Origin: Atribacterota bacterium
GTDB taxonomy: Bacteria > Atribacterota > Phoenicimicrobiia > Phoenicimicrobiales > Stramentimicrobiaceae
NCBI GenBank assembly: GCA_028703475.1
Contig: JAQVMU010000006.1
Coordinates: 1 to 41,043, forward strand
Length of the DNA: 41,043 bases
Reading direction: 5' to 3'
Shown: one piece after another, positions 15,516 through 24,495 of the stretch
Layout of the letters: every line of letters begins with the position of its first letter
Numbering within the stretch: the stretch's first letter is position 1
Translations under genes and position numbers: made by a program
Notes under the pieces: generated by a model
Database searches by the model: none
Seen by the model: the letters and a program-made list of their open reading frames with translations, nothing else
What the model was told of the DNA's origin: nothing

Positions 15516-18155
15516 TTATTCTTTTAACACAGCATGAGCAGCAGATAGTCTGGCTATTGGAACTCTAAATGTAGAGCAGCTTACATAATTCAATCCTACT
15601 TTATGGCAAAATTCAACTGAGCTTGGTTCTCCCCCATGTTCACCACATATACCTACTTCTAAATCAGGTCTTGTTTTTCTTCCCAATTCTGTTCCGGTTC
15701 TTACTAATTTTCCAACTCCATCGACATCCAATACTTCAAAAGGATTTTCTTTTAAAATTCCCTCTTCAACGTATTTTAATAAAAATTTCCCTTCTGCATC
15801 ATCCCTGCTTATACCAAAAGTTGTTTGGGTTAAGTCATTAGTTCCAAATGAGAAAAATTCCGCATATTCTGCAATTTCATCGGCTGTTAATGCAGCTCTG
15901 GGTAACTCAATCATGGTTCCCACTTTATATTCAAGTTTTACGTTTTTATCCTTAATAATCTTCTCAGCAATTTGTTTTGTTTTGTTGTAAATAGGTTTCA
16001 ACTCATTGATATGGCCAATTAAAGGAATCATTATTTCTGGTTTTATATTTATACCATTATCCTGCAATTCTACACTGGCTTCGATAATAGCCCTCACTTG
16101 CATCTCATAAATTTCAGGATATAACAAACCTAAGCGACAACCTCTCAATCCAAGCATAGGATTCATTTCCTGTAACATCCTTATTCTTTCAAGAATTTTT
16201 TCCTGTTTGTCGAGTTCTGCCTTATTTTGTGGTTTTTCTAATCTTAATTTTGTAACATTTACTAATGTTTCTTCAAAATTAGGTAAAAATTCATGTAAAG
16301 GGGGATCTAGTAAGCGAATAATAACCGGTAACCCTTGCATTGCTTTTAATATACCTAAAAAGTCGCTTTTTTGCATTGGAAGCAATTTGTCTAATTGTTC
16401 CTGTCTTGCTTTTTTCGTATCAGAAATAATCATAGCCTGTACAATTGGAAGTCTCTCAGGTGCCATAAACATGTGCTCTGTTCTGCATAAACCAATACCT
16501 TCAGCACCCAGATCTCTAGCTTTTTGAGCATCTTCAGGTGTATCAGCATTAGCATATACACCAAGTTTTCTGATTTCATCAGCCCAGGAAAGGAGTAATT
16601 TAAATTCTTCACTCATTTTCGGCTCTATCATCGGAACTTTACCTTTATAAACATTTCCAGTTCCACCATCTATTGTAATATATTCACCCTTTTTAACAAC
16701 TTGATCATTTTTGATAGTAAATATCCCTTTTCCGGAATTTATAGCAATATCGCTGCATCCTGCTACACATGGCATACCCATACCTCTTGCTACAACTGCT
16801 GCATGGCTTGTCATACCCCCACGACTTGTTAAAGTTCCTTTAGATGCAACCATTCCATGAATATCATCCGGGGTTGTTTCAGTTCTGACTAATATAACAT
16901 CTTCACCATTTCCCCCCATTTCTTCAGCTTCATCAGCTGTAAAAACAACTTTACCACTTGCTGCCCCTGGTGAAGCAGGTAATCCTTTTGCTATAACCGT
17001 AATATCTGCTTCCGGATCAATTCTTCTATGTAGTAATTGATTAAGCTGAATTGGTTCAATTCTCATCACGGCTGTTTCTTTATTAATTATTCCCTCTTTA
17101 ACCATATCAACTGCAATTTTTAATGCAGCTTGCGTAGTACGTTTACCTGTTCTGGTTTGTAATAGATACAGTTTATTCTTTTCAATTGTAAATTCATAAT
17201 CCTGTACATCTTTATAATTATTTTCCAATATTTTTACAGTTTTTATTAATTCATCATATACTTTTGGCATATCATTTTTTAATTCATCTAAATGTTTTGG
17301 TGTTCTAATGCCAGCTACAACATCTTCTCCCTGTGCATTTAATAAATATTCACCATAATTTTCTTTTTCACCAGTTGAAGGATTTCTGGTAAATCCAACA
17401 CCAGTGCCTGAATCGTAACCCATATTTCCAAATACCATTTCCTGTACATTAACTGCTGTCCCTAAATCATCAGGTATTTTATTGATTTTACGATAAGTTA
17501 TTGCACGCTTATTATCCCATGAGCTGAATACTGCTTCTATAGCCATATTTAACTGTTGTTTAGGATTATCCGGAAATTCTCTTCCAGTTTCTTTTTTAAC
17601 CAACTCTTTATACTTTCTAACAATTTCTTTTAAACCCTCAGTATCGATATCGGCATCAATTTCTACTTTCTGCTTTTCCTTAATCATCTCCAGTATTTCT
17701 TCAAAAAATTCACTCTTTATTCCCATTACAACATTTCCAAACATCTGTATGAATCTTCTGTAGCTATCATATGCAAATCTTTCATCTTTTGTTTTGCTGA
17801 TAATTCCCTGAATTGTGTTTTCATTCAATCCAAGGTTTAGAATTGTATCCATCATACCAGGCATTGAAATTGCTGCTCCTGAACGAACTGAAACTAATAA
17901 TGGGTTTTCTGGGTCTCCAAAAATTTTACCAGCGTTTTTTTCTAATGTTTTTAGGTTTTTATCGATTTGTTCAAGTAATCCTTCTGGAAATTTATTATCG
18001 TTTGTATATTCGATGCAAGCCTCTGAAGTAATTGTAAAACCTTTGGGAACTGGTATTCCCATTTTAGTCATCTCAGCTAAATTGGCACCTTTACCACCTA
18101 ATAATTTTTTCATGTCTTTATTTCCTTCATCGAAGAAATAAACGTATTTTTTCAT
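15516..18155 (-). CDS. ppdK: Pyruvate, phosphate dikinase (PPDK)
   Basis: Reversible conversion of PEP, AMP and pyrophosphate to pyruvate, ATP and phosphate; in many anaerobes it works in glycolysis as a pyrophosphate-using pyruvate kinase. The 879-residue protein has the full layout: nucleotide-binding domain starting KKLLGGKGANLAEM, FTRNPSTGEKENYGEYL near residue 255, and the swivelling phosphohistidine domain with catalytic His in GGMTSHAAVVARGMGMPCVAG near 450. The PEP-binding barrel follows, with GLCRTEHMF near 555, GLRGCRLG near 680 and FSFGTNDLTQTTFGISRDD near 770. ATG with GGAG about 10 nt upstream; own promoter proposed at 18203-18231. Neighbouring hppA suggests a shared pyrophosphate economy. 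Confidence 0.97.
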   Translation of the reverse strand: MKKYVYFFDEGNKDMKKLLGGKGANLAEMTKMGIPVPKGFTITSEACIEYTNDNKFPEGLLEQIDKNLKTLEKNAGKIFGDPENPLLVSVRSGAAISMPGMMDTILNLGLNENTIQGIISKTKDERFAYDSYRRFIQMFGNVVMGIKSEFFEEILEMIKEKQKVEIDADIDTEGLKEIVRKYKELVKKETGREFPDNPKQQLNMAIEAVFSSWDNKRAITYRKINKIPDDLGTAVNVQEMVFGNMGYDSGTGVGFTRNPSTGEKENYGEYLLNAQGEDVVAGIRTPKHLDELKNDMPKVYDELIKTVKILENNYKDVQDYEFTIEKNKLYLLQTRTGKRTTQAALKIAVDMVKEGIINKETAVMRIEPIQLNQLLHRRIDPEADITVIAKGLPASPGAASGKVVFTADEAEEMGGNGEDVILVRTETTPDDIHGMVASKGTLTSRGGMTSHAAVVARGMGMPCVAGCSDIAINSGKGIFTIKNDQVVKKGEYITIDGGTGNVYKGKVPMIEPKMSEEFKLLLSWADEIRKLGVYANADTPEDAQKARDLGAEGIGLCRTEHMFMAPERLPIVQAMIISDTKKARQEQLDKLLPMQKSDFLGILKAMQGLPVIIRLLDPPLHEFLPNFEETLVNVTKLRLEKPQNKAELDKQEKILERIRMLQEMNPMLGLRGCRLGLLYPEIYEMQVRAIIEASVELQDNGINIKPEIMIPLIGHINELKPIYNKTKQIAEKIIKDKNVKLEYKVGTMIELPRAALTADEIAEYAEFFSFGTNDLTQTTFGISRDDAEGKFLLKYVEEGILKENPFEVLDVDGVGKLVRTGTELGRKTRPDLEVGICGEHGGEPSSVEFCHKVGLNYVSCSTFRVPIARLSAAHAVLKE

Positions 18156-18202
18156 TTTTATTTTTCTCCTCTCTTATAGCAATCATAAAAATAAATATTT
18201 TT

Positions 18203-18231
18203 ATAATAAAAATATTAAATATAATTGTTAA
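18203..18231 (-). promoter_or_regulatory. Sigma-A type promoter for ppdK
   Basis: On the minus strand TTAACA (18226-18231), a 17-nt spacer and TATTAT (18203-18208). The site lies about 48 nt before the ppdK start and after the glyS stop direction, so ppdK can be expressed separately. The -10 region also sits in an AT-only inverted repeat. Confidence 0.5.
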
Positions 18232-18249
18232 AAAGTATATTAGGATTAT

Positions 18250-20361
18250 TTATCCCTTGGCAAGAGCAATCTTGGATAAATCAGCAACTACACAATACAT
18301 GTCTGTAATGTTTTTCAATAAAGCTAAACGGTTCTTCTTTATTTCTTCATCTTTATCCATTACCAATACATTATCAAAAAATATATCAATTGATTCAGTA
18401 ATAGATTCTAAAGTATCGAAAATCTCTCTATAATTTTTTTTATCCAATGCTTTCTTGATATTATCATTAGTTTTTATATAATTCTCATATAATATTTTTT
18501 CTTCTACTTCTTTAAATATTGATTGATTAATCTTATAATACTCTGTATTTTTTGAAAGATTGTAAGTTCGAGTAGCTGCAGTAATAATTCTATTAAACTT
18601 GGGTAGTTTATAAATACCTTGAATTGCTTCTATTCTTAAAAATGCATCAATTACATTATTTGGCTTTAACAATAAAACAGCATCTACAATATCATAATTA
18701 TATCCCTTTTCAATAAAAAGATATCTTAATCTTTGTAGAATAAACTCTTTTATTTTTAATTTCAATTCTTCGATATTAATGTTTATACTAAAGGAATCAT
18801 TACTTAATAAAAGATTAATATTATGGTTAATTATTTCATCAAAAGATATATTTATATTATTAGAAAGTAATATATTAATAATACCCAGAGATTGTCTTCT
18901 CAATGCATATGGGTCCTGAGATCCATCAGGAATATTGTTATTAACAAAACAAGATGTAATATTATCTAGTTTGTCAGCAATGCTAAGAATAGTACCATAA
19001 ATTGTATTTGGTAAACTATCATCAGAAAACCTTGGTAAGTAATGTTCAAAAATAGCATCAGCTACTGCCCTGTCTTCTCCTTGCAAAATAGCATATTCTT
19101 TCCCCATAATCCCCTGCAGTTCAGGGAATTCTTTTACCATTTCTGAAACTAAATCTGACTTGCATAATTGCGCCGATCTTTTCAAAATTTTAACTGATTC
19201 CCGGTCTAATTTCATTTTATTTCCTATTATCTCACTTAGCGCTATTATCCTTTCAACTTTATCGTACATGGAGCCTATGTTTTCCTGATAAATTACATCT
19301 TTTAACTTTTCAAAAAAATTATCTAATGGTTTTAGTTTATTATTAGAAACTCTTTGGTCTTCCTGGTAAAAGAATTTGGCGTCTTCCAGCCGAGCCTTTA
19401 AAACTCTTTCATTTCCTTGAATTATACTATTTTTGTAGGTACTTTTGTTGCCATTTATTACAACAAAGAAAAATGGTAGCAATCCATCTTTTTTTGAATA
19501 AACAGGAAAATATTTTTGATGTTTTATCATTACTGCTTCTAATACTTCAGGCGGGAGTTTGAGATAACTTTCATCATATTTACCCAACAGGACTCTTGGA
19601 TATTCTACTAAATTTTTAACTTCATCCATTAACTTTTCATCTATATAGTCTTTTCCTGATATTTTCTTGGTGTTATTATTTATTTGCTTGAGAATAATTT
19701 TCTTTCTTTTTTCGGGATCTATTATTACGAAACATGTTTCCATTATTTTTGAATATGCTTCAGCGGAATATATTTTTACCGGTTTTGGGTGGAGAAGTCT
19801 ATGTCCGTAAGAAATACAATCAGATTTTATATTCTCTAATTCAAAGGGAACGATTTTATCATCCAATAACGCCACCATCCATCTAATTGGCCTGATAAAA
19901 CGAAAAGAATTATTACCCCATCTCATTGATTTGGAAAAGTTTAATCCATTAATGAGATTTAAACATAACTTTGGTAATAGTGTTTCAGTCTTTTTCCCTT
20001 CAATATTCTTTTCAACAAATAAATAATCACCTTTTTCAGTACTTTCTGCTATTAATTCTTCAACTTTTACATGGTTTGCATTAGCAAACTTAATTGCCGG
20101 TTTTAAGGGAGAACCGTTACTGTCAAATGATATATTTTTTGAAGGACCTTTTATTTTTTTAGATATATCTCTTTGTTTAGATTTTATATTATCAATATAT
20201 ATTGATAATCTTCTTGGTGTACCAAATGTCTGGACATTCCCGTGATCAATATTTAATTCCTTTAAATCTTTTATGGCAATATTTTTTAAATCAACTATTG
20301 CCTTATCTATGTAAATAGGAGGTATCTCTTCAACTCCTATTTCTAAAATAAATGTATGCAT
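18250..20361 (-). CDS. glyS: Glycyl-tRNA synthetase beta subunit
   Basis: tRNA-binding subunit of the bacterial alpha2-beta2 glycyl-tRNA synthetase. The 703-residue protein begins TFILEIGVEEIPPIYID, typical of GlyS, with FGTPRRLSIYI near residue 45, FIRPIRWMVALLD near 153 and the HD-like core (LPPEVLEAVMIKHQKYFPV near 265, FYQEDQR near 335). LVSEMVKEFPELQGIMGKEYA lies near 412, and YALRRQSLGIINIL near 480 is the anticodon-arm region. The ATG lies 3 nt after the glyQ TGA, with GAGG inside the glyQ end. It follows glyQ on the same transcript. Confidence 0.97.
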   Translation of the reverse strand: MHTFILEIGVEEIPPIYIDKAIVDLKNIAIKDLKELNIDHGNVQTFGTPRRLSIYIDNIKSKQRDISKKIKGPSKNISFDSNGSPLKPAIKFANANHVKVEELIAESTEKGDYLFVEKNIEGKKTETLLPKLCLNLINGLNFSKSMRWGNNSFRFIRPIRWMVALLDDKIVPFELENIKSDCISYGHRLLHPKPVKIYSAEAYSKIMETCFVIIDPEKRKKIILKQINNNTKKISGKDYIDEKLMDEVKNLVEYPRVLLGKYDESYLKLPPEVLEAVMIKHQKYFPVYSKKDGLLPFFFVVINGNKSTYKNSIIQGNERVLKARLEDAKFFYQEDQRVSNNKLKPLDNFFEKLKDVIYQENIGSMYDKVERIIALSEIIGNKMKLDRESVKILKRSAQLCKSDLVSEMVKEFPELQGIMGKEYAILQGEDRAVADAIFEHYLPRFSDDSLPNTIYGTILSIADKLDNITSCFVNNNIPDGSQDPYALRRQSLGIINILLSNNINISFDEIINHNINLLLSNDSFSININIEELKLKIKEFILQRLRYLFIEKGYNYDIVDAVLLLKPNNVIDAFLRIEAIQGIYKLPKFNRIITAATRTYNLSKNTEYYKINQSIFKEVEEKILYENYIKTNDNIKKALDKKNYREIFDTLESITESIDIFFDNVLVMDKDEEIKKNRLALLKNITDMYCVVADLSKIALAKG

Positions 20362-20364
20362 TTA

Positions 20365-21237
20365 TCAATCCTCTTTTAATAGCGGAAATCCTATTATTTC
20401 TCTTTGTTCAATATAATGTTGTGCACATAGCTTGGCTAATTCTCTTACTCTTGCTATATATCCGGTTCTTTCAGTCACACTTATTGCCCCCCTAGCTTCT
20501 AAAAGGTTAAATGTGTGTGAACATTTTAATGTATAATCATATGCTGGTATTGGTAACTTTTTCACTGCTAATCGCTTTGCTTCTTTTTCATAAACTTTAA
20601 ATAAAGAAAAAAGCATTTTTACATCAGCTTCTTCGAAATTATATTTTGATTGTTCGACTTCGACTTGATGCTGGATTTCTCTATAGGTTATATCTTTATT
20701 CCACAATAAATCATAAATATTGTCTTTCTGCTGCACTACCATTGCAAGTCTTTCAATCCCATAAGTAATCTCAATAGATATTGGCTCTAAGTCTATACCA
20801 CCAGCTTGCTGAAAATAAGTGAATTGAGTTATCTCCAAGCCATCTAATACAACTTCCCATCCTAAACCCCAGGCTCCTAAAGTTGGTGCTTCCCAATCAC
20901 CTTCCATAAATCTGATATCATGTTCTCTTCTTAAGATTCCTATTTTTTCAAGGCTTTCTAAATACCAATCCTGTATATTAGCGGGTGACGGTTTTATAAT
21001 TACCTGAAACTGAAAATGCTGCTGAACTCTATTGGGATTTTCACCATATCGTCCATCAGATGGTCTACGGGAAGGTTCAACATAAGCTGTTTTCCAGGGT
21101 TCTGGACCTAAAACCCTTAAAAATGTCGCAGGGTTCATTGTTCCAGCTCCAACCTCAGTGTCATATGGAGTTAAGATAATACACCCTTTTTCGCTCCAAA
21201 ACTTTTCTAAATTAAAAATTGTTTCTTGAATATTCAA
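20365..21237 (-). CDS. glyQ: Glycyl-tRNA synthetase alpha subunit
   Basis: Catalytic class II subunit that activates glycine. Family blocks are [20 protein letters not shown] near residue 13, [20 protein letters not shown] near 57, [11 protein letters not shown] near 78, [21 protein letters not shown] near 127 and [10 protein letters not shown] near 160. I prefer the TTG start at 21237 (290 residues): AAGGATG lies about 9 nt upstream and the product begins [13 protein letters not shown], matching the usual N-terminus. The ATG at 21246 directly abuts AAGG and would leave no usable ribosome-binding-site spacing. A strong promoter and structured leader lie upstream. Confidence 0.96.
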   Translation of the reverse strand: MNIQETIFNLEKFWSEKGCIILTPYDTEVGAGTMNPATFLRVLGPEPWKTAYVEPSRRPSDGRYGENPNRVQQHFQFQVIIKPSPANIQDWYLESLEKIGILRREHDIRFMEGDWEAPTLGAWGLGWEVVLDGLEITQFTYFQQAGGIDLEPISIEITYGIERLAMVVQQKDNIYDLLWNKDITYREIQHQVEVEQSKYNFEEADVKMLFSLFKVYEKEAKRLAVKKLPIPAYDYTLKCSHTFNLLEARGAISVTERTGYIARVRELAKLCAQHYIEQREIIGFPLLKED

Positions 21238-21261
21238 TACATTCATCCTTTTTTATAAACA

Positions 21262-21323
21262 AAATCCCTCTCCAGTTTACCTTTGAATAGCTTCGATTGT
21301 ATCTATTTCCATTGGGAGGGACT
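21262..21323 (-). promoter_or_regulatory. Structured 5' leader of glyQS (unknown class)
   Basis: On the minus strand TCCCTCCC near the transcript start pairs with GGAGAGGGA near the gene (8 bp with one bulged A), enclosing an AATAG/CTATT stem. It has no T-box signature and no terminator. It may affect translation, since the GGAGAGGG is itself Shine-Dalgarno-like but sits too far (about 19 nt) from the first ATG. Confidence 0.4.
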
Positions 21324-21336
21324 TAATATCTTATTA

Positions 21337-21365
21337 AATATAACAAAATCATTTTATGATGTCAA
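21337..21365 (-). promoter_or_regulatory. Strong sigma-A promoter for glyQS
   Basis: Minus strand: perfect TTGACA (21360-21365), exactly 17 nt, TATATT (21337-21342). Predicted start near 21330, giving a leader of about 90 nt. This is the best-matching promoter in the window. Confidence 0.75.
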
Positions 21366-21439
21366 AAAAAGATTTACTATTTTTACTATATAATATTAGT
21401 ATTTTTTAAGAAAGTATTTGAGCTACATTAGATTAATGT

Positions 21440-22204
21440 TTACTTTTTAAATGATCTTAATTTATTGACAAATTCCTGGCTCTTATTGTTAATATCAAAA
21501 TAATAAGACATATATTTTTCAGTTATTTTACTTAACTGACACAACTCACAATCTATAACTTTTTTATTATGTATCATTGCCAAATCAGCAACAATTATTC
21601 TCTTTAATAATTTTAAACAATAATTTGATATTTTTATTTGATAGCAATTTTTACTACCACTACAAGCATTACAAACTATCCCTCCCTTTTTTATATCAAA
21701 AGTATGATAATCACTATTCTTTACAGATTGATTGCAATTAATACATTTTTTTAGTTCTGGCTGAAAACCTAGTATATTGGTTAATTTCCATTTGAATGCT
21801 TCTGTTAAGAGGGTGATGTTTTTTTCATCGTTCAAAAATTCCAACATATCAGTAAAAATATTATAAATTTGTTCATTTGGGTCTTCTTCTTCTGTTATCC
21901 TGTCAATAATTTCAGCACATTGAATTGCTAAGGCATAGCGATTTAAATCCTTGGAATTTAAAAAAAAGGATTTAACAATCTCTGTCTGACTTATAGTATA
22001 TAAATTTTTCCCTTTATAAACTAAAAGTTTTACTCTGGTAAGATTTTCGAGACTACTTCCAAATTGACTTCTTGTTTTTCTGATTCCTTTAGCTATTGCC
22101 CTTATTTTTCCATAATTACGGGAAAATATTATTACAATTTTATCAGCTTCATTTAATTTTATATTTCTGATAACGATTCCTTCTGTTTGAAATAACCTGT
22201 TCAT
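21440..22204 (-). CDS. recO: DNA repair protein RecO
   Basis: RecF-pathway mediator that loads RecA onto SSB-coated single-stranded DNA and anneals strands. The 254-residue protein starts with the OB-fold segment FQTEGIVIRNIKLNEADKIVIIFSRNYGKI and AKGIRKTRSQFGSSLENLT, typical of RecO. A four-cysteine zinc site follows (CINC near residue 146, then CNAC about 20 residues later). ATG start; AGGAG lies about 14 nt upstream, longer than ideal. The order recO-glyQ-glyS-ppdK is common in Clostridia; here glyQS has its own promoter. Confidence 0.93.
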   Translation of the reverse strand: MNRLFQTEGIVIRNIKLNEADKIVIIFSRNYGKIRAIAKGIRKTRSQFGSSLENLTRVKLLVYKGKNLYTISQTEIVKSFFLNSKDLNRYALAIQCAEIIDRITEEEDPNEQIYNIFTDMLEFLNDEKNITLLTEAFKWKLTNILGFQPELKKCINCNQSVKNSDYHTFDIKKGGIVCNACSGSKNCYQIKISNYCLKLLKRIIVADLAMIHNKKVIDCELCQLSKITEKYMSYYFDINNKSQEFVNKLRSFKK

Positions 22205-22339
22205 TATTTATATTAGTCTCCTGAAAACAACAAATCATAAAAACGATTACACTAAAACTGTTAAGATAAACTACAATAACATTAAAGCAAAAAACTTTTC
22301 TTATAATATTATTTCCTTTTTTTATTGAATATATAGTTT

Positions 22340-22372
22340 AATTATTAATACAAATTTTTTGTATTAATAATT
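22340..22372. repeat. Perfect 15-bp inverted repeat with 3-nt loop upstream of recO
   Basis: Arms 22340-22354 and 22358-22372 are exact reverse complements, nearly all A-T, with TTT between. It is directly next to the TRAP operon terminator and about 135 nt before recO. It has no T tract of its own, so it may be a second hairpin of the terminator region or a protein-binding site. Confidence 0.5.
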
Positions 22373-22376
22373 AATG

Positions 22377-22435
22377 AAAAAAATGTAATCGCAAAGATGT
22401 ATTAATAAACTTAATTACTTCTCTGCGATTACATT
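22377..22435 (-). terminator. Terminator of the TRAP-TAXI operon
   Basis: A 12-bp stem (22382-22393 with 22424-22435; AATGTAATCGCA and its complement) is followed on the minus strand by seven Ts (22377-22383, partly inside the stem). It lies about 40 nt after the permease stop. Confidence 0.75.
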
Positions 22436-22473
22436 ATATTTCTAATTACTTATTGTTTTACACTTTTCTTATT

Positions 22474-24474
22474 TCAATCTTGATCTGAAACTCCACTTTG
22501 CTTTTTCTGTCGAGTGTATTGGATATAAAGAACGGCACCCAATATCACAATTCCCGGGATGTCTGTTACAATATTTGGGGTTAACAATAAAACTGCACTA
22601 ATAGCTAATAAAAATCTCTCAATTTGCCTTGTCCTTGTTAACAGATAGCCACCTGCAGCAGATCCTAAGGCTAATACACCAGCCAGTGAGGTAATAATCA
22701 ACAATACTGTGCGGAACCAGTTTCCACCCAATCCAAGTAATGCAGGATCAAGCGCAAATATAAAAGGTATCATGAATCCTGCAATTGCCAATCGAAGGGC
22801 ATTTAATCCTGTTTTCATAGTATTACCACCTGCTATTCCGGCACCAGCATATGCTGCTACTGCAACTGGTGGTGTTACATCAGCTATGACTCCAAAATAC
22901 AAAATAAATAAATGTGCAGCCAGAGGAAGAACACCCAGTTGTACTAATGCAGGTGCAGCCATAATTGATAAAATTATATATTTAGCAGTGGTAGGTAATC
23001 CCATCCCCAGCAATATAGATGCAATCATAGTAAATATTAAAGTCAAAAATAAATTTCCCCCACCTAAGGCTACCAGTCCACTGGCAATCTTCAGTCCTAA
23101 TCCCGTCAAGGTAACCACTCCTACTACCATCCCGGCGCAGGCACAAGCGGCTGCCACACCTAAAGCTCCTCTTGCTCCATCTTCAAAAGCACCTAATAAT
23201 CCTTTAAAATCCAGTCTTGTTTCTTTTTTCAGCATACAAAATGCTATGGTTAATACGATTGCCCAGAAGGCAGCAAATAATGGTGTGTATCCATTAACCA
23301 GGAAGTAGACTAACCCAATAATGGGTATTATAAGATGACCTTTCTCAGCTAATACCTGTTTTGCCTTAGGTAATCTTTCCTTTGGTAATCCCTTTAATCC
23401 ATATTTACAGGCTTCCAGATGTACCATGGTCATAACTGCTATATAATAAATCAATGCTGGTATTACTGCCGCGGCAGCAATTTCAATATATGGAATTTCT
23501 AAAAATTCTGACATTACAAAGGCGGCAGCTCCCATAACCGGGGGAAGTATTTGACCACCGGTAGATGCTGCAGCTTCTACTGCTCCGGCAAAATCTTTTT
23601 TATAACCGATACTTTTCATTAAAGGAATGGTAAAACTACCGGTTGTTACAGTATTGGCAACAGAACTTCCATTAATTGAACCCATAAAGCCACTGGCAAT
23701 AACTGCTACTTTCGCAGGTCCTCCTGTGGTATGTCCTGCAAGTGCCATAGACATATCTATAAAAAATTTCCCCATACCGGTCTTATTCAGGACAGCACCA
23801 AACAAAATAAATAAAAATACAAAAGAAGAGGAAACTCCTAGTGGTATTCCAAAAATACCCTCTGTTCCTAAATACAAGTGTTCTATAATTCTTTCAATAG
23901 AGTAACCGCGGTGTGCAAAAAACCCGGGCATATAAGGGCCAAAATAAGAATACAATAAAAAAACAAGAACAACTATTGGTAATTCCGGTCCAATTGACCT
24001 TCTTGTTCCTTCCAATACAAGTAATATACAGATACCCCCAAAAATAATATCCAAGCTGGTTGGTAACCCGGAACGAATAACAAGCTCATTGTAATAAATA
24101 ATATGGTATAAACATACAATCGCTCCTAATATACAAAATATTAAGTCATAAATTGGAATCTTGTTTTTAAGGTTTTCTGGAACTTTTTTTGTAATAGGAT
24201 AAAGAAGAAAAATTAATGCCAGGGTAAAAGCTAAATGTAATGCCCTCTGTTTTAGTGCAAGCCATAAACCAAATCCTCCTGTATAAAAATGAAATATTGA
24301 CATGCTTATTGCAATAATTGATATAATAATAGCAATAATCCCAATTGGTTTTCTAACATTAGATTCTGAGTCATACTGCTCTAATATTTTTTGAACATCA
24401 ATTTTTCCTTCATCTTTTGCCTGTTCATGAAGACTTTTAACAGGCTTGATGTCTTTTTCCTGATTATTTTTCAT
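22474..24474 (-). CDS. TRAP transporter fused permease (4TM/12TM, TAXI type)
   Basis: Membrane part of a tripartite ATP-independent periplasmic transporter, with the small DctQ-like and large DctM-like subunits in one 666-residue chain. Residues 45-190 hold about five membrane segments of the small-subunit part. From about 205 the large subunit shows GAVLNKTGMGKFFIDMSMAL, GGPAKVAVIASGFMGSINGS, and TVTTGSFTIPLMK with EAAASTGGQILPPVMGAAAFVM. A second copy-like block contains LGMGLPTTAKYI and DVTPPVAVAAYAGAG near 545. Uptake is normally driven by a Na+ gradient. GGGGG about 10 nt before ATG. It is the last gene of a binding protein-DUF1850-permease operon. The substrate is unknown; characterised TAXI systems take organic acids such as glutamate or 2-oxoglutarate. 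Confidence 0.94.
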   Translation of the reverse strand: MKNNQEKDIKPVKSLHEQAKDEGKIDVQKILEQYDSESNVRKPIGIIAIIISIIAISMSIFHFYTGGFGLWLALKQRALHLAFTLALIFLLYPITKKVPENLKNKIPIYDLIFCILGAIVCLYHIIYYNELVIRSGLPTSLDIIFGGICILLVLEGTRRSIGPELPIVVLVFLLYSYFGPYMPGFFAHRGYSIERIIEHLYLGTEGIFGIPLGVSSSFVFLFILFGAVLNKTGMGKFFIDMSMALAGHTTGGPAKVAVIASGFMGSINGSSVANTVTTGSFTIPLMKSIGYKKDFAGAVEAAASTGGQILPPVMGAAAFVMSEFLEIPYIEIAAAAVIPALIYYIAVMTMVHLEACKYGLKGLPKERLPKAKQVLAEKGHLIIPIIGLVYFLVNGYTPLFAAFWAIVLTIAFCMLKKETRLDFKGLLGAFEDGARGALGVAAACACAGMVVGVVTLTGLGLKIASGLVALGGGNLFLTLIFTMIASILLGMGLPTTAKYIILSIMAAPALVQLGVLPLAAHLFILYFGVIADVTPPVAVAAYAGAGIAGGNTMKTGLNALRLAIAGFMIPFIFALDPALLGLGGNWFRTVLLIITSLAGVLALGSAAGGYLLTRTRQIERFLLAISAVLLLTPNIVTDIPGIVILGAVLYIQYTRQKKQSGVSDQD

Positions 24475-24495
24475 ATTTAATAATCCCCCTAAATT

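Noticed and set aside
21247-21439. T-box riboswitch upstream of glyQ
   Set aside because: No T-box core, no specifier-loop layout and no terminator; the leader is only about 90 nt.
22709-23308. Plus-strand open frame of 199 codons inside the TRAP permease
   Set aside because: It is antisense to conserved membrane-protein sequence. Its Pro/Ala-rich composition is the usual shadow of hydrophobic helices.
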